Part shown: piece by piece, positions 9,489 through 19,026 of the stretch | How positions within the stretch are numbered: position 1 is the stretch's first letter | Layout: each line of letters starts with the position of its first letter | NCBI GenBank assembly: GCA_014874185.1 | Contig: JACWAF010000032.1 | Coordinates: forward strand, 35,620 to 99,619 | From: Nitrospirota bacterium | GTDB taxonomy: Bacteria > Nitrospirota > Thermodesulfovibrionia > Thermodesulfovibrionales > JdFR-88 | Length of the DNA: 64,000 bases | Reading direction: 5' to 3' | Made by a program: the position numbers and the translations under genes | Notes under the pieces: model-generated | Database searches by the model: none | Seen by the model: only the letters and a program-made list of their open reading frames with translations | What the model was told of the DNA's origin: nothing

Positions 9489-9874
9489 TTAAGCCTTCCG
9501 CCAAACCAGCTTGCCACTATGAAGAGGAGAGCAGCGCGGGTGGAGGCGTCCAGCGGAAGGGTGCCAAGCGTCTGGAAACCTATGAAAAGCATGGAGAGGC
9601 ATACGGTGGCAGGCCTTATCGTGGCCCTCAGGTCAGAGACCCACGGGCTCACCGTGCCCACCACGTCCCGGTTGAACCACTGGGTCTTTGCCTCCATCAG
9701 CTTGGCCGAGGCCTCCGTGTAGGCCGGAAGCACGTCTGGCTTTGTTGTGGCCAAAGAGCTTATCGTCTGCTCCGGCGTGTCGTCCTCTTTTTTGACAAAT
9801 ATCTTTTTGATAAGGTCCAGGACTGGCGGAAGGACGAGCCCCCCGATGGTGGATATCGCCTCGATTGGGAACAT
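9485..9874 (-). CDS. Holin-like or small membrane phage protein
   Basis: 129 aa, two predicted TM stretches, lysis-module position. Confidence 0.5.
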   Translation of the reverse strand: MFPIEAISTIGGLVLPPVLDLIKKIFVKKEDDTPEQTISSLATTKPDVLPAYTEASAKLMEAKTQWFNRDVVGTVSPWVSDLRATIRPATVCLSMLFIGFQTLGTLPLDASTRAALLFIVASWFGGRLK

Positions 9875-9949
9875 GAAAAAACCTCCTTTTAAAAAGGGAT
9901 TGGAATCAATATTCCGGTAAAAAGAACCAATAAGGAGAGCAAATCAATT

Positions 9950-10070
9950 TGTAATCTCCCCTCACCCCTCTTTACAAAAGAGGGGGACTTTAACCCACCC
10001 CTGCACCCCTCCAAGGAGGGGACTTTAAAATCCCCCTTTCCTAAAGGGGGACGGAGGGGGATTACCGATT
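9950..10070. repeat. Intergenic G/C-rich palindromic repeat cluster
   Basis: CTCCCCTCACCCCTCTTTACAAAAGAGGGGGACT plus two further units. Confidence 0.7.
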
Positions 10071-10107
10071 TATTTTCATCTCCGCCTTTTCTTCCAAATC
10101 TTCCGGC

Positions 10108-10839
10108 CTACCCTGCCGGCCTTTTGCCAGCCTTGAGGTCCGCAAGACTGAGCCCGCCAGTGTACTCGAAGTGCCCGTAATCCCTGAACCTGAACCTGCC
10201 GCCCCATCTGAGGCCAAGTGATTCGCCAATCTTTCCCAGCTCTTCGTAATCGGGGAGATGGTTGTCGTTCAGGTCAGCCTTCGTGTCCCAAACGATCTCT
10301 TCGCCACTTAACCCCGCTTGATCCCCCCTTGAATTACCCTCCACTGAGTCACCCCTTAAGATAACCCCCCCAGCCCCCCTTAAATTAAGGGGGGCTGGGG
10401 GGGTTATCAATGCCACGTCGAAGGCCAGCCCGAACTGGTGGATGGAGGTCAGGTTCCGGGTGACCACCCTGTTCTCCTTCCCGGCTATCGGGGCAAGCCC
10501 GGCCTCCGCCCTCAACCTGTTCACCTCTGCAAGGGGCTTTCTGCCCTGCGCAAAATACGCCAGCTGTTCCTTCTCCGTTCTCAATGTGCTTATGACCTTG
10601 AACTCCAGGCCCCTTTGGGCGGCAAGCTTTTCAAGCTCGCCGAGCTTCGCTCTAGCAAGGGGATTTAGCGCCTGTGGGTCTCTCAATCCGGTCACCTCCT
10701 TTTCAATTTCCCCGTTGAAGCAGCCAAAACAAATCTCGTCATCCGGGAGGGGGATGCAGCGGAGGCTCTTCTCCACCCGGCATCTTGCCCTCTCTTTCAG
10801 TCTCCTTCTGCTCCAGCTAATGAACCCGGCGTTCATCAT
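10108..10839 (-). CDS. M15-family peptidoglycan endopeptidase (endolysin) with an in-frame palindromic repeat insertion; true start may be TTG at 10686 behind AAGGAGGTG
   Basis: VISTLRT..QLAYFAQGR...SIHQFGLAFDVAL...DYEELGKIGESLGLRWGGRF, D-Ala-D-Ala peptidase signature. Confidence 0.8.
   Translation of the reverse strand: MMNAGFISWSRRRLKERARCRVEKSLRCIPLPDDEICFGCFNGEIEKEVTGLRDPQALNPLARAKLGELEKLAAQRGLEFKVISTLRTEKEQLAYFAQGRKPLAEVNRLRAEAGLAPIAGKENRVVTRNLTSIHQFGLAFDVALITPPAPLNLRGAGGVILRGDSVEGNSRGDQAGLSGEEIVWDTKADLNDNHLPDYEELGKIGESLGLRWGGRFRFRDYGHFEYTGGLSLADLKAGKRPAG
10304..10408. repeat. G/C-rich palindromic repeat inserted in frame in the M15 peptidase gene
   Basis: Contains ATAACCCCCCCAGCCCCCCTTAA-A-TTAAGGGGGGCTGGGGGGGTTAT (23-bp arms, 10361-10407). 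Confidence 0.75.
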
Positions 10840-10964
10840 GCAAAGAGGATAAAGCCGCTGGATTGAAGGAGTCCATATGACAGGCTACATGAACTCGGTG
10901 TCCGGAGATGGATATAGAGATGTCCTGAAGGGAAAAATATTTCAGAGGGGAAAGATGCGGGGCG

Positions 10965-11333
10965 TCAGCAGCCGGTCAGCTCCTGTATGGCCTCCCTCAG
11001 CCTGCTGATGGAATACGGTTTTCTCAGGAAGACTTTCACGCCCAGCGCGCCCAGTTCGGAGATATCCTCATCGGTTATGAAGGCCGAAGAGATGATCACC
11101 TTGAGACCCGGCAGGGCCTCCCTCAGGCTGGCGCATAGTTCCGTTCCGCTCATTCCGGGCATCTTCAGGTCCAGCACGGCCAGGTCGATATCCTTATGCG
11201 TTCCCGTGATCTCCAGGGCTTGCCGGCCGTCCTCCGCCTCAAACACCTGGGCCGGAATTCCGCGCAAAACCTGTCCCAGTATAAACCTTATCGTGGGCTC
11301 GTCTTCGGCTATCAATATCTTCGGTATTGACAT
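10965..11333 (-). CDS. Single-domain response regulator (receiver)
   Basis: AEDEPTIRF, VLDLKMPGMSG, SSAFITDED, LRKPYS: all CheY-like landmarks. Confidence 0.9.
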   Translation of the reverse strand: MSIPKILIAEDEPTIRFILGQVLRGIPAQVFEAEDGRQALEITGTHKDIDLAVLDLKMPGMSGTELCASLREALPGLKVIISSAFITDEDISELGALGVKVFLRKPYSISRLREAIQELTGC

Positions 11334-11563
11334 TTGATCCCTAAAATTGACACTTTATCTTATATGTAAACCTGAATTTTGCCAACCATTCGGGGGCGAA
11401 TATGCATCCCGGCGGTTGCACCGGGGCGGTTTTTCTTGAAATAAGGGGCCGCTTTGTTAATATAAGTACTCGGGTAACCCGGATGGGAGATGTTATTTTT
11501 TGAGGAAATAGGTTTTTATATTAGAGGTAAAGAAGGCTGGTTCAAAGGCAGGAGGAAAAATCT

Positions 11564-12109
11564 TTGAGCAGGGGCTACGAGTTAAAGGGCAGGGCTAAAA
11601 AATCTTTGAGGCTCATGGAGCGGATGCTCGACGATGAGCCGGTGATGCTTGTGTCTGCTGACGGCAGGCATTGGACGAACCTGAGGGCCAGGGACTTCCT
11701 CAAGGAAAGGGGCATCGCTTCACAGGACCTTTTCGAGCTCCTCAATGCCGGGACCTCCTGGAGCGGCAGGATCTACTACGGGGGGATAGCCCTGAATTCG
11801 CTGAGGCTGCCGGGCGGGGACTTCTTCGTTCACCTTACGGAGGAAGAAGATCAGGCTGGCAGGCTTACGGCCAAGGAGAAAGAGGTGCTCGGTTTTCTGG
11901 TAAGGGGGTGCTCGAACAAGGAGATCGCGGGTCTCCTTGAAGTGAGCCCCGGCACCATAAACACGCACCTGGACAACATCTACCGGAAATTCGGGTGCTC
12001 AAGCCGCCTTGAGGCATGTTTCATAGCCATGAGGGACGGCTTTCCCGTGCCCGCCCTGAAAAAGAAAAACATCAAGAGCTTCGGTAAAAAGCCCGGCCTT
12101 CCCCTCTAA
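11564..12109 (+). CDS. LuxR-type HTH transcriptional regulator (TTG start)
   Basis: LTAKEKEVLGFLVRGCSNKEIAGLLEVSPGTINTHLDNIYRKFG is a GerE/LuxR HTH. Confidence 0.85.
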   Translation: MSRGYELKGRAKKSLRLMERMLDDEPVMLVSADGRHWTNLRARDFLKERGIASQDLFELLNAGTSWSGRIYYGGIALNSLRLPGGDFFVHLTEEEDQAGRLTAKEKEVLGFLVRGCSNKEIAGLLEVSPGTINTHLDNIYRKFGCSSRLEACFIAMRDGFPVPALKKKNIKSFGKKPGLPL

Positions 12110-12255
12110 CAGGCTGCCGAAAATCCCTGGCCACAGGGCATAACGGGCTTGGTATAAAAAGGCCGCCCCAGGCGCGGGCCGCGTAGATCAGCAGGAAACA
12201 AAAGGACGAGGCGGGCGCAAGCCGCAGTGCCCGCGCCCGCCTGTCTTCCTTCCGC

Positions 12256-12783
12256 CTACATGACCTTGACCTTCCCCGTGAAGACGTAATCGTTATTCTT
12301 CCGTCCGGCATGGCAGCTCAGACACGAGGGCAGCTTCCCGGATTCCAGCGTCTTCCGTCCGTCGGGACTGAACGTGGCCCAGAACCAGTCGCCTCCGGCG
12401 GGGTTATAGTCCCTCAGCAGATACATCACCTGCACCGAGGTGAGCAACTTCCCGGGGGAATAGTTCTCTATCACCATCATCGAGCCCTCGCGCATGCCGT
12501 TCTGGTCTTTTACGGATTGCGCTGCGTCCTCGTTCAGGTACACGGCAACAAAGGCGCCGTGCGGCCGGGTCCCCTTTTTATACCTCTCCTCGCCGGGCCA
12601 TAACTGCCACTTTGAATACGGGCTTGTCCTGAATATGTATTCCCTTACAGCCTTCCCCTCCGCGGGCGGGGGCGCTTTCATGCAGGTCTCATCCGTTACC
12701 GTAAGACTGCCCGCCACGGCCGTCCCGTAGAGGACGGCAAGGGCAAGCACGGCCAGCGCCGCAATGCCGATCGCCTTTCTCAT
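12256..12783 (-). CDS. Cytochrome P460-like secreted monoheme protein
   Basis: Signal peptide MRKAIGIAALAVLALAVLYGTAVAG (start at 12783 with a GGGAGG RBS), one CLSCH heme motif, P460-like body. Confidence 0.7.
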   Translation of the reverse strand: MRKAIGIAALAVLALAVLYGTAVAGSLTVTDETCMKAPPPAEGKAVREYIFRTSPYSKWQLWPGEERYKKGTRPHGAFVAVYLNEDAAQSVKDQNGMREGSMMVIENYSPGKLLTSVQVMYLLRDYNPAGGDWFWATFSPDGRKTLESGKLPSCLSCHAGRKNNDYVFTGKVKVM

Positions 12784-12975
12784 GGTTCCTCCCTTTTTGC
12801 GGTTCAATCCGAAACTTCCACTGCTCCCCTTCGTTCCGCCTTTTACCAATAAGCGCATTAGATACGGCTACCCGGGCAAGCCGGGATGACAAATGAGATA
12901 ATCATACCTGCCTCCTGGCAACATTATCCCATTTGTTATAATAGATTTCATAAAGCTTTTTCCGGGAGGTTGAGG

Positions 12976-13611
12976 ATGGACAGGTCTCCCGTCAACAAAT
13001 CTCTTTCCTATAAGCCTTTCAAGGATTTGAAGGCCAAACCGGCCAGGCCCGCAAAAAGGCCCGCGAGCGAGGCCCCGGATCCGGAGGCCGATCTGGAGTT
13101 TTTCAAAAATGCCATGGCCGATGTGAAGGAGATCCGCGAATTCAGGCGGATGGACTCCGGAAAGCCCGGCCCAGCGCCCCGCAGGGCCGTTCCCGAATGG
13201 CAGGAGGCCCTGATAGAGCTGAGGAAGATCGTAGCCGGGCAGGCCGGCATAACCCTCTCCGACACCGATGAGTACATCGAGTGGGCAAGCCCCAAGGCGG
13301 CCGCGGACATAGCCAAAAGGCTGCACGGGGGCGAATTCGCCGTCCAGGACACGCTGGACCTGCACGGCTTCACGCTTGCCGACGCTGAAAATGCGTTCGC
13401 GGATTTCTTCAGGGATGCCCTCAGAAGAAGGCTCTTCTGCATAAAGGTGATTCACGGCAGGGGGCTCCGCTCCCCCAATGGGCCGGTCCTCAAGGAGGCC
13501 GTGCTTGGCTGGCTTAAGGGCCCATACAGGAAAAAGATCTGGGCTTACAGCACCGCCAAAGGCTCCGACGGCGGGCTTGGCGCCACATATATAATCCTCA
13601 AAAAGGGCTAA
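12976..13611 (+). CDS. Smr/MutS2-domain protein
   Basis: LDLHGFTLADAENAF...IKVIHGRGLRSPNGPVLK is the Smr signature; ATG 12976 with upstream GGGAGG. Confidence 0.85.
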   Translation: MDRSPVNKSLSYKPFKDLKAKPARPAKRPASEAPDPEADLEFFKNAMADVKEIREFRRMDSGKPGPAPRRAVPEWQEALIELRKIVAGQAGITLSDTDEYIEWASPKAAADIAKRLHGGEFAVQDTLDLHGFTLADAENAFADFFRDALRRRLFCIKVIHGRGLRSPNGPVLKEAVLGWLKGPYRKKIWAYSTAKGSDGGLGATYIILKKG

Positions 13612-13623
13612 TAAAAGAAAATT

Positions 13624-13756
13624 GTTCTTTTTCTTATAAGAAAAAGAACCAAAAAGAATTTTTACTAAAGTCCCGACGGCCTCTTCTATTTTTTTGCCCC
13701 GAAAGGGGCAAAAAAATCCAGAAGTTCTTTTGCTTCTTTTCTTACAAGAAAAGAAG
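13624..13756 (+). repeat. Tripartite palindromic element, copy C
   Basis: GTTCTTTTTCTTATAAGAAAAAGAAC / ATTTTTTTGCCCCGAAAGGGGCAAAAAAAT / CTTCTTTTCTTACAAGAAAAGAAG. Confidence 0.85.
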
Positions 13757-13831
13757 TCCTTTTCGTCCTTTTTGCCTGCCCCCCTTTTTGGCTGTATAAT
13801 TTTAAAAAAAGAAGCCAAGGAGGGTATTTTG

Positions 13832-14512
13832 ATGAAGAAATTAGGCATAGGCGTCTTCTCCGTGCTGGTCACGCTGCTTCTGGTCCTGCCGGCGTTCGCC
13901 CAGATGGACGGGGACACGACAGGCGACAACGATATGGCTGTTCAGGGCGCAACTGATCCCGGTCCCTGCGGCTGCCAGTGCTGTGGCGGCATGATGGGCG
14001 GGGGGATGATGGGAGGAGGAATGATGCGGGGCGGCATGGGCAGAGGCATGATGGGCATGGGTATGATGAAGCACGGGATGATGGGCGAAGGCATGTGGAT
14101 GGAGCACGAATGGATGCATATCTGGCAGCTGGACCTCAGCGACACCCAGAAAACCCGGATAAGAGACGTAAAGATGAAGACCGCCAAGGAAGTGATAAAA
14201 AAGTCGGCCGATCTGAAGATAGCCGGGCTGGAGCTTAAGGACCTTCTGGAGAAGGAGCCGGTGGACATGAAGGCCGTAGAGGCGAAGCTCCGCCAGATAG
14301 AGGGGCTTCGCACGGAGATAAAGCTTGCTCATATCCAGGCCCGCGAGCAGGTCAGGCAGATACTCACCCCGGAACAGATAAAGAAGCTTAAACAGTCCCT
14401 TGAGGAATGCCGCATGGGAATGGCCTGCGGGCAGGGCTGCCGGATGATGCAGGGGGGCGGCATGATGAACGCACCCTATGGCGGCCCGCCGCGCATGCGG
14501 CCGGGTATGTAG
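13832..14512 (+). CDS. Met-rich periplasmic Spy/CpxP-like heavy-metal-sensor protein
   Basis: Signal peptide; MMGGGMMGGGMMRGGMGRGMMGMGMM; helical DLSDTQKTRIRDVKMKTAKEVIKK region. Confidence 0.75.
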   Translation: MKKLGIGVFSVLVTLLLVLPAFAQMDGDTTGDNDMAVQGATDPGPCGCQCCGGMMGGGMMGGGMMRGGMGRGMMGMGMMKHGMMGEGMWMEHEWMHIWQLDLSDTQKTRIRDVKMKTAKEVIKKSADLKIAGLELKDLLEKEPVDMKAVEAKLRQIEGLRTEIKLAHIQAREQVRQILTPEQIKKLKQSLEECRMGMACGQGCRMMQGGGMMNAPYGGPPRMRPGM

Positions 14513-14539
14513 GCGCGCCGGTTTACCGGATAATGAAAA

Positions 14540-14580
14540 GGCCGGCGGGGACTTGAGGTCTCCGCCGGTCTTGTTTTCTT
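14540..14580 (+). terminator. Rho-independent terminator
   Basis: GGCCGGCGGGGACTTGAGGTCTCCGCCGGTC followed by TTGTTTTCTT. Confidence 0.7.
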
Positions 14581-14593
14581 TCGGGACCAGGAG

Positions 14594-15907
14594 CTACTTC
14601 GCCTGTCTTTTCAGGTTCAGCACGGACTCCGCCATGCCAGCCTGCCCGGTCACGTGCACAACTTCCGGCACGCAGGGGAGCACTTTGTTGATGAAGTAGA
14701 AGAATATGAAGGGCAGCGCCCCCGTCGTGAGCGCCCCGAACAGCCCTTCCTTGTATGTCTCTATGTTGTGCGGGATAATGGGCAGATTGTACTCCATGAA
14801 GCCCGCGAAGGTGAGCGAAAAGGACTGCCCGCCTATGACGACGTTATACCTCATCATGAACACGCCGAAGAGCACCAGCGCCGTAGCCAGGGCCGCCCTG
14901 CGAATAGTGAGCCGCGGCCAGAGGAGCAATATGAAAGGCAATATGTTGCCGATCAGGTACTGCTTTACGAAGATGTTGATGAAGTCCCTGTGGTAGATGA
15001 CCTGCCTCAGGATCTCCCAGTTCTTCACGGCCGTGTAGCCCCTGAAGATGAGGTCCAAGAGCTCCAGCGTGAAGGCCGCGATCATGAAGGCCACCAGGTA
15101 GCGCGAGGTCTTCCTTATGACATCGACCTCGGCGCCCCTCAGTTCCTCGTAGGTAGCGTCTATGCCGCGCGCCTTGGCCCTTTCCTTCTTCTTTACATGC
15201 TTCTTGTACTCCATGATTATTATGTAGGTGAGTATGCAGAGGGCAACGCCCGAGACTATCGCGCTCATTATGAAGATGACCGGCATGAGGGGGGTCATCC
15301 ACAAGGCGTTGGCCTTGACCGAGCCGAATATGAAGCCCGCATAGCCGTGAAGGAACATCGCCACCGGCACGCCGATTCCAGCCAATACCTTGATGGCCTT
15401 GTGGTCGACCTCCTGCGCCTTCTCGCTGGTGTCCCATGCCCCAAGTGTCCAGACGCTGTAAAGGAGCCAGCGGAAGCGGTTCCAGAGCCCTTCCTTGCCC
15501 TTGAGGGCCCGCGCCTGCTCTATGAAGAAGAGCCTGTAGACAAACCATACCTCCGCTATGACTATCAGCATATAGCTCAGGAAGACTATTCCGAAGGCCG
15601 ATATCGCCGACGTGAAATGCGGGGTGAAGAAGATGTAGAAGCCCCTGTTCCAATGCTGAAGGTGAAGCATCAGCGGTATCGGCGCGCCGAAGAGGAGCGC
15701 CAGAGAGAAGACCAGGGCGAACTTGGCCATGTCCTTCAGGTCCTTCTGGCCGAACACATGGTAGAGGGAGCTGAGGACGAAGGCCCCGGCAACCAGACCC
15801 GTCATGAGCGGGTACATGACAATCTGTATCGACCAGTAGATGAATTCGTTAGGATAAACAAACAGCTGCTTTGTAGTCCATTCTAAGCCGTGTACGTAAC
15901 CTTCCAT
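14594..15907 (-). CDS. nrfD: NrfD/PsrC-family membrane quinone-interacting subunit
   Basis: 437 aa multi-TM protein next to a TAT Fe-S protein and a cytochrome. Confidence 0.8.
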   Translation of the reverse strand: MEGYVHGLEWTTKQLFVYPNEFIYWSIQIVMYPLMTGLVAGAFVLSSLYHVFGQKDLKDMAKFALVFSLALLFGAPIPLMLHLQHWNRGFYIFFTPHFTSAISAFGIVFLSYMLIVIAEVWFVYRLFFIEQARALKGKEGLWNRFRWLLYSVWTLGAWDTSEKAQEVDHKAIKVLAGIGVPVAMFLHGYAGFIFGSVKANALWMTPLMPVIFIMSAIVSGVALCILTYIIIMEYKKHVKKKERAKARGIDATYEELRGAEVDVIRKTSRYLVAFMIAAFTLELLDLIFRGYTAVKNWEILRQVIYHRDFINIFVKQYLIGNILPFILLLWPRLTIRRAALATALVLFGVFMMRYNVVIGGQSFSLTFAGFMEYNLPIIPHNIETYKEGLFGALTTGALPFIFFYFINKVLPCVPEVVHVTGQAGMAESVLNLKRQAK

Positions 15908-15909
15908 CC

Positions 15910-16680
15910 CTACCTCACATTCTCATCGAGACCCAGGTAGAAGACCTGCGGGCTCGTTCCATATTCGCTTTTCAGTACGGAGACCCTCTCTGTAAGGACT
16001 ATCTTTGTGACCGGATCGTTAGGGTCCTTTTTGTCGCCTATGTTCCTGGCCCCGAAGGGGCACGCAAACACACAGGCCGGCTGTAATCCCTTGCTTATCC
16101 TGTGATAGCAGAAAGTGCATTTCTCGGCCGTGTGGTATATGGGGTGGAAGAACCTTGCGCCGTAGGGGCAGGCCATTATGCAGTAGCCGCACCCTATGCA
16201 CCAGGTGCGGTCCACAAGCACTACGCCGTCCGCGGTCTGGAAGGTGGCCCCCACCGGGCAGACCTGCACGCAGGGCGGCTTTTCGCACTGGTTGCAGAGC
16301 TTGGGGACGAAGAAGGCCTTTGCTATGTCGTCGGAATTAATCTTCTGCCCCTGCGGGTCGTCGGCCGTATAGCCGTTCAGCCCCCCCATGGGGGTGTCCT
16401 GAATGGCCTTGCCGCTTTTCAGTATGACGTACCTCTCCACCCATGTGCGGGTCACAGGGTCGTTGTAGGGCACCTCGTTCTCCAGCTTGCAGGCCCTCAC
16501 GCACATCCCGCAGCCCACGCACTTATGGGTGTCCACCAGGAATATCCATCTCTTCTTGTTTGTGGCGTAAACGGCGGCCCGCGCCTCTTTGGGCGTGAGC
16601 GTGCGGAAGAGCCCGCCCACGGTGGCCCCCGCCGCGGCGGCCCCCATTACCCTTAAAAAGTCTCTTCTCTTAATTTCCAT
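15910..16680 (-). CDS. TAT-exported 4x[4Fe-4S] ferredoxin-like electron-transfer subunit
   Basis: RRDFLRVMGAAAAGATVGG TAT signal; CVGCGMCVRAC, CNQCEKPPCVQVCP, CIGCGYCIMACP, CTFCYHR..CVFACP. Confidence 0.9.
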   Translation of the reverse strand: MEIKRRDFLRVMGAAAAGATVGGLFRTLTPKEARAAVYATNKKRWIFLVDTHKCVGCGMCVRACKLENEVPYNDPVTRTWVERYVILKSGKAIQDTPMGGLNGYTADDPQGQKINSDDIAKAFFVPKLCNQCEKPPCVQVCPVGATFQTADGVVLVDRTWCIGCGYCIMACPYGARFFHPIYHTAEKCTFCYHRISKGLQPACVFACPFGARNIGDKKDPNDPVTKIVLTERVSVLKSEYGTSPQVFYLGLDENVR

Positions 16681-17215
16681 CGTAACGCTCCGTAATGTCC
16701 TTCACCTTCAAGACTTCCTTGTTGAGGTCGGGTTTGCTGAAGTCCGGGCTGTGGGGGTTATGACAGTTAACGCACGCGATCCCCGGGTTATGCTCGTCGG
16801 GGTTCGGCCAGCCCGCGATCTTGCTCCTCAGAGAGGTCGGATATGGCAGATAAGCATGGCACCGGAGGCAGAGGCCCCTGTCCTTGATTATCGCCAGCTT
16901 CGGCGGATTGTCCGGGTGGTCAATCGCCGGCCCGTGGCAATCCTCGCACTGGATGTTCTTATGACTGGATGCTAAAATGGATGAAACTTTGTCAGGATGA
17001 CAGTTGTTGCAGTAATCCCTTCCCTTGTACTTGACCTTGAACTGATCCTTCCAGAAGAGTTCGGCCGAGTGCCTGTGCCAACCATACATGTACCCGCGGT
17101 CCCATATCCCGAAATCCGGCGGAACGATTATGAACCGCAGGCCCAGGATTATGCCGACTATCGCGAGCACTACCCATACCGGTTTCCAGACATGACTCAT
17201 ATTCACGTTCTCCAA
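16670..17215 (-). CDS. Membrane-anchored tetraheme c-type cytochrome (NapC/NirT/NrfH-like)
   Basis: N-terminal TM plus CNNCH, CEDCH, CLRCH, CVNCH. Confidence 0.85.
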   Translation of the reverse strand: MENVNMSHVWKPVWVVLAIVGIILGLRFIIVPPDFGIWDRGYMYGWHRHSAELFWKDQFKVKYKGRDYCNNCHPDKVSSILASSHKNIQCEDCHGPAIDHPDNPPKLAIIKDRGLCLRCHAYLPYPTSLRSKIAGWPNPDEHNPGIACVNCHNPHSPDFSKPDLNKEVLKVKDITERYDGN

Positions 17216-17760
17216 ACATGCTCGAAATGTCCTGCTCGGTGATTATAAAACCAAAAGCCCCAAAAAATCCTCAATTGACAATTTTAGACTATCTGTAAAA
17301 AATTGCGCAAGTGAACCCAAAAATTTTCTGCACGGGAAATTTGCAAATTCTTTCTTTCAAAATCGCACCCTTTTCCAGACCGCCTTGAAAATGCGCCCTT
17401 TCGCGCAATCCAGGGGACAACCATAACGCGCTTTCACCCTTTTGGGAAATTAATTGCCCTCCCGCCGGGGATTGACAACCGCGAAAACTGTAGTAATTTT
17501 TTAATCATCAGGCACCCCGTTGCCACCCATTTGCAATAAAGAGAGATTGCGATTTGAGCAGAGTGCTTTTAATCAGAAGGAAGCGTCTGCCCGGGCCCGG
17601 GCAGACAACAAGAAGATATATAAGGAAAATCCTGGGCCTGAGGAGAAGGCCCCCTTTTGCCTTTTTCCGGGAGAAATCCCGCAAATAGCATCCCCCCCGG
17701 CCACCTCCTGGCTGCTTTTCTATTGACAGGCAATTTACGATCTGATAAAAGAAAATTGTT

Positions 17761-18666
17761 TTGCGGGAGGGTGAGATCAGAAAAAAAATCCTGGTCCCGT
17801 TGTTTTTTCTTGTGGCCTCGCCGATCTTCGTCTCCTGCGGGGGCGATTACGGCTCTCCGGGGACCACTGGGGTGAAGGAGACCAATGTCGACTGGCGGCA
17901 GGTGGCGGTCGTTCCAAGGGACATCTCCACCATCACCTCCGACGTGGACATCTCAAACGCCACTGACGTGGCGGATATCTGCCCCGGCGAAATGCCCCCC
18001 GTAACCAGGGACCATTTCGCGGACATCTCAGCCCAGGCCGTTCAGGTGCTTGATACCCGCCCGGCTGGCGCCCAGCAGATAACGGGCTACACGATCCAGT
18101 ATATTCCCGTTACACCCGGCGCCCCCGGGGTCCCAGGCATCACGAACAATTTTTTTGCGAGCGTCTTCCTCAATAACGGGGTTGGCAGCGCGTCCATTAC
18201 AAACACAATCCTGATGAGCGCGGACCGGAAGGCAAGCCTTTTTGATCACAACGCCATAAAGGCATCCGGCCCTGTCAGCTACACCGCCGTTTACACCGTC
18301 TCCGGGCAGGATTCGTTCGGCAACCCCTTCAGCTTTAAAGGGCAGGCCGGTTTCAGAGTCGGCATATTTAACGCATGCAGCGGCAGCCTGAAGCCAACCC
18401 TCCCCGTGCCCACCGGACTGGCTGCGAACGCGGCCGGCGCCAGCCAGATAAACCTGCACTGGGACAATATGCAGCTCACCAACCCCGTTGTCACCGGATA
18501 CAGAATTTACAGAGACAACGTTTTCATTACCGCGCTCATAGCGAATGCCTTTGCGGACGTGGGCCTCCATAACGGCACCACTTACAATTATCAGGTCAGC
18601 ACCTACGATTCCGCAGGGAACGAATCGGACAGGTCAGACCCGGTCTCCGCCACCACCCTCCCCTGA
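17761..18666 (+). CDS. Lipoprotein with a fibronectin type III domain
   Basis: Lipobox-like ...FVSC; C-terminal LPVPTGLAANAAGASQINLHWDNM...YRIYRDN...YNYQVSTYDSAGNES. Confidence 0.75.
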   Translation: MREGEIRKKILVPLFFLVASPIFVSCGGDYGSPGTTGVKETNVDWRQVAVVPRDISTITSDVDISNATDVADICPGEMPPVTRDHFADISAQAVQVLDTRPAGAQQITGYTIQYIPVTPGAPGVPGITNNFFASVFLNNGVGSASITNTILMSADRKASLFDHNAIKASGPVSYTAVYTVSGQDSFGNPFSFKGQAGFRVGIFNACSGSLKPTLPVPTGLAANAAGASQINLHWDNMQLTNPVVTGYRIYRDNVFITALIANAFADVGLHNGTTYNYQVSTYDSAGNESDRSDPVSATTLP

Positions 18667-18725
18667 AAGGGAAACTAGAGACTTGTACCTGTTTCAAAAT
18701 AGGAATTTTAAAACGTGAATTGGTA

Positions 18726-18836
18726 ATCCCCCCCTCATCCATCCCCCTTCAGGAAAGGGGGATTTTTAAAGTCCTGGGAGGGGTGCAGGGGTGGGTTGTC
18801 CCCCTCTTTTCTAAAGAGGGGCGAGGGGAGATTACA
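18726..18836. repeat. Intergenic G/C-rich palindromic repeat cluster
   Basis: AATCCCCCCCTCATCCATCCCCCTTCAGGAAAGGGGGATTT ... CCCCCTCTTTTCTAAAGAGGGGCGAGGGGAGATTA. Confidence 0.7.
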
Positions 18837-19026
18837 GATGTATCATTCTCATCCATACGATATTTTAATTTTTGAGAGGTTCCGTTTCCCCATTGACATA
18901 TTTTGCCATCTCGTTTACCTTATCCTGATTCAGGAGAGGCGCGGTTTTTTGAAAGAGAACAATACAGATTGCCCATGTTGCGGCTTCGGGCCGCGGGGTA
19001 ATCCCATTTATCAGTCCGGCACAGGA

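Noticed and set aside
10876-11010. Small plus ORF (MTGYMNSVSGDGYRDVLKGKIFQ...) with an AAGGAG RBS at the phage/host boundary
   Set aside because: Short and runs into the response-regulator 3' end in antisense; cannot be distinguished from chance.
12868-13929. 353-aa minus-strand ORF
   Set aside because: Shadow of the Smr gene and palindromic element; no recognisable domain.
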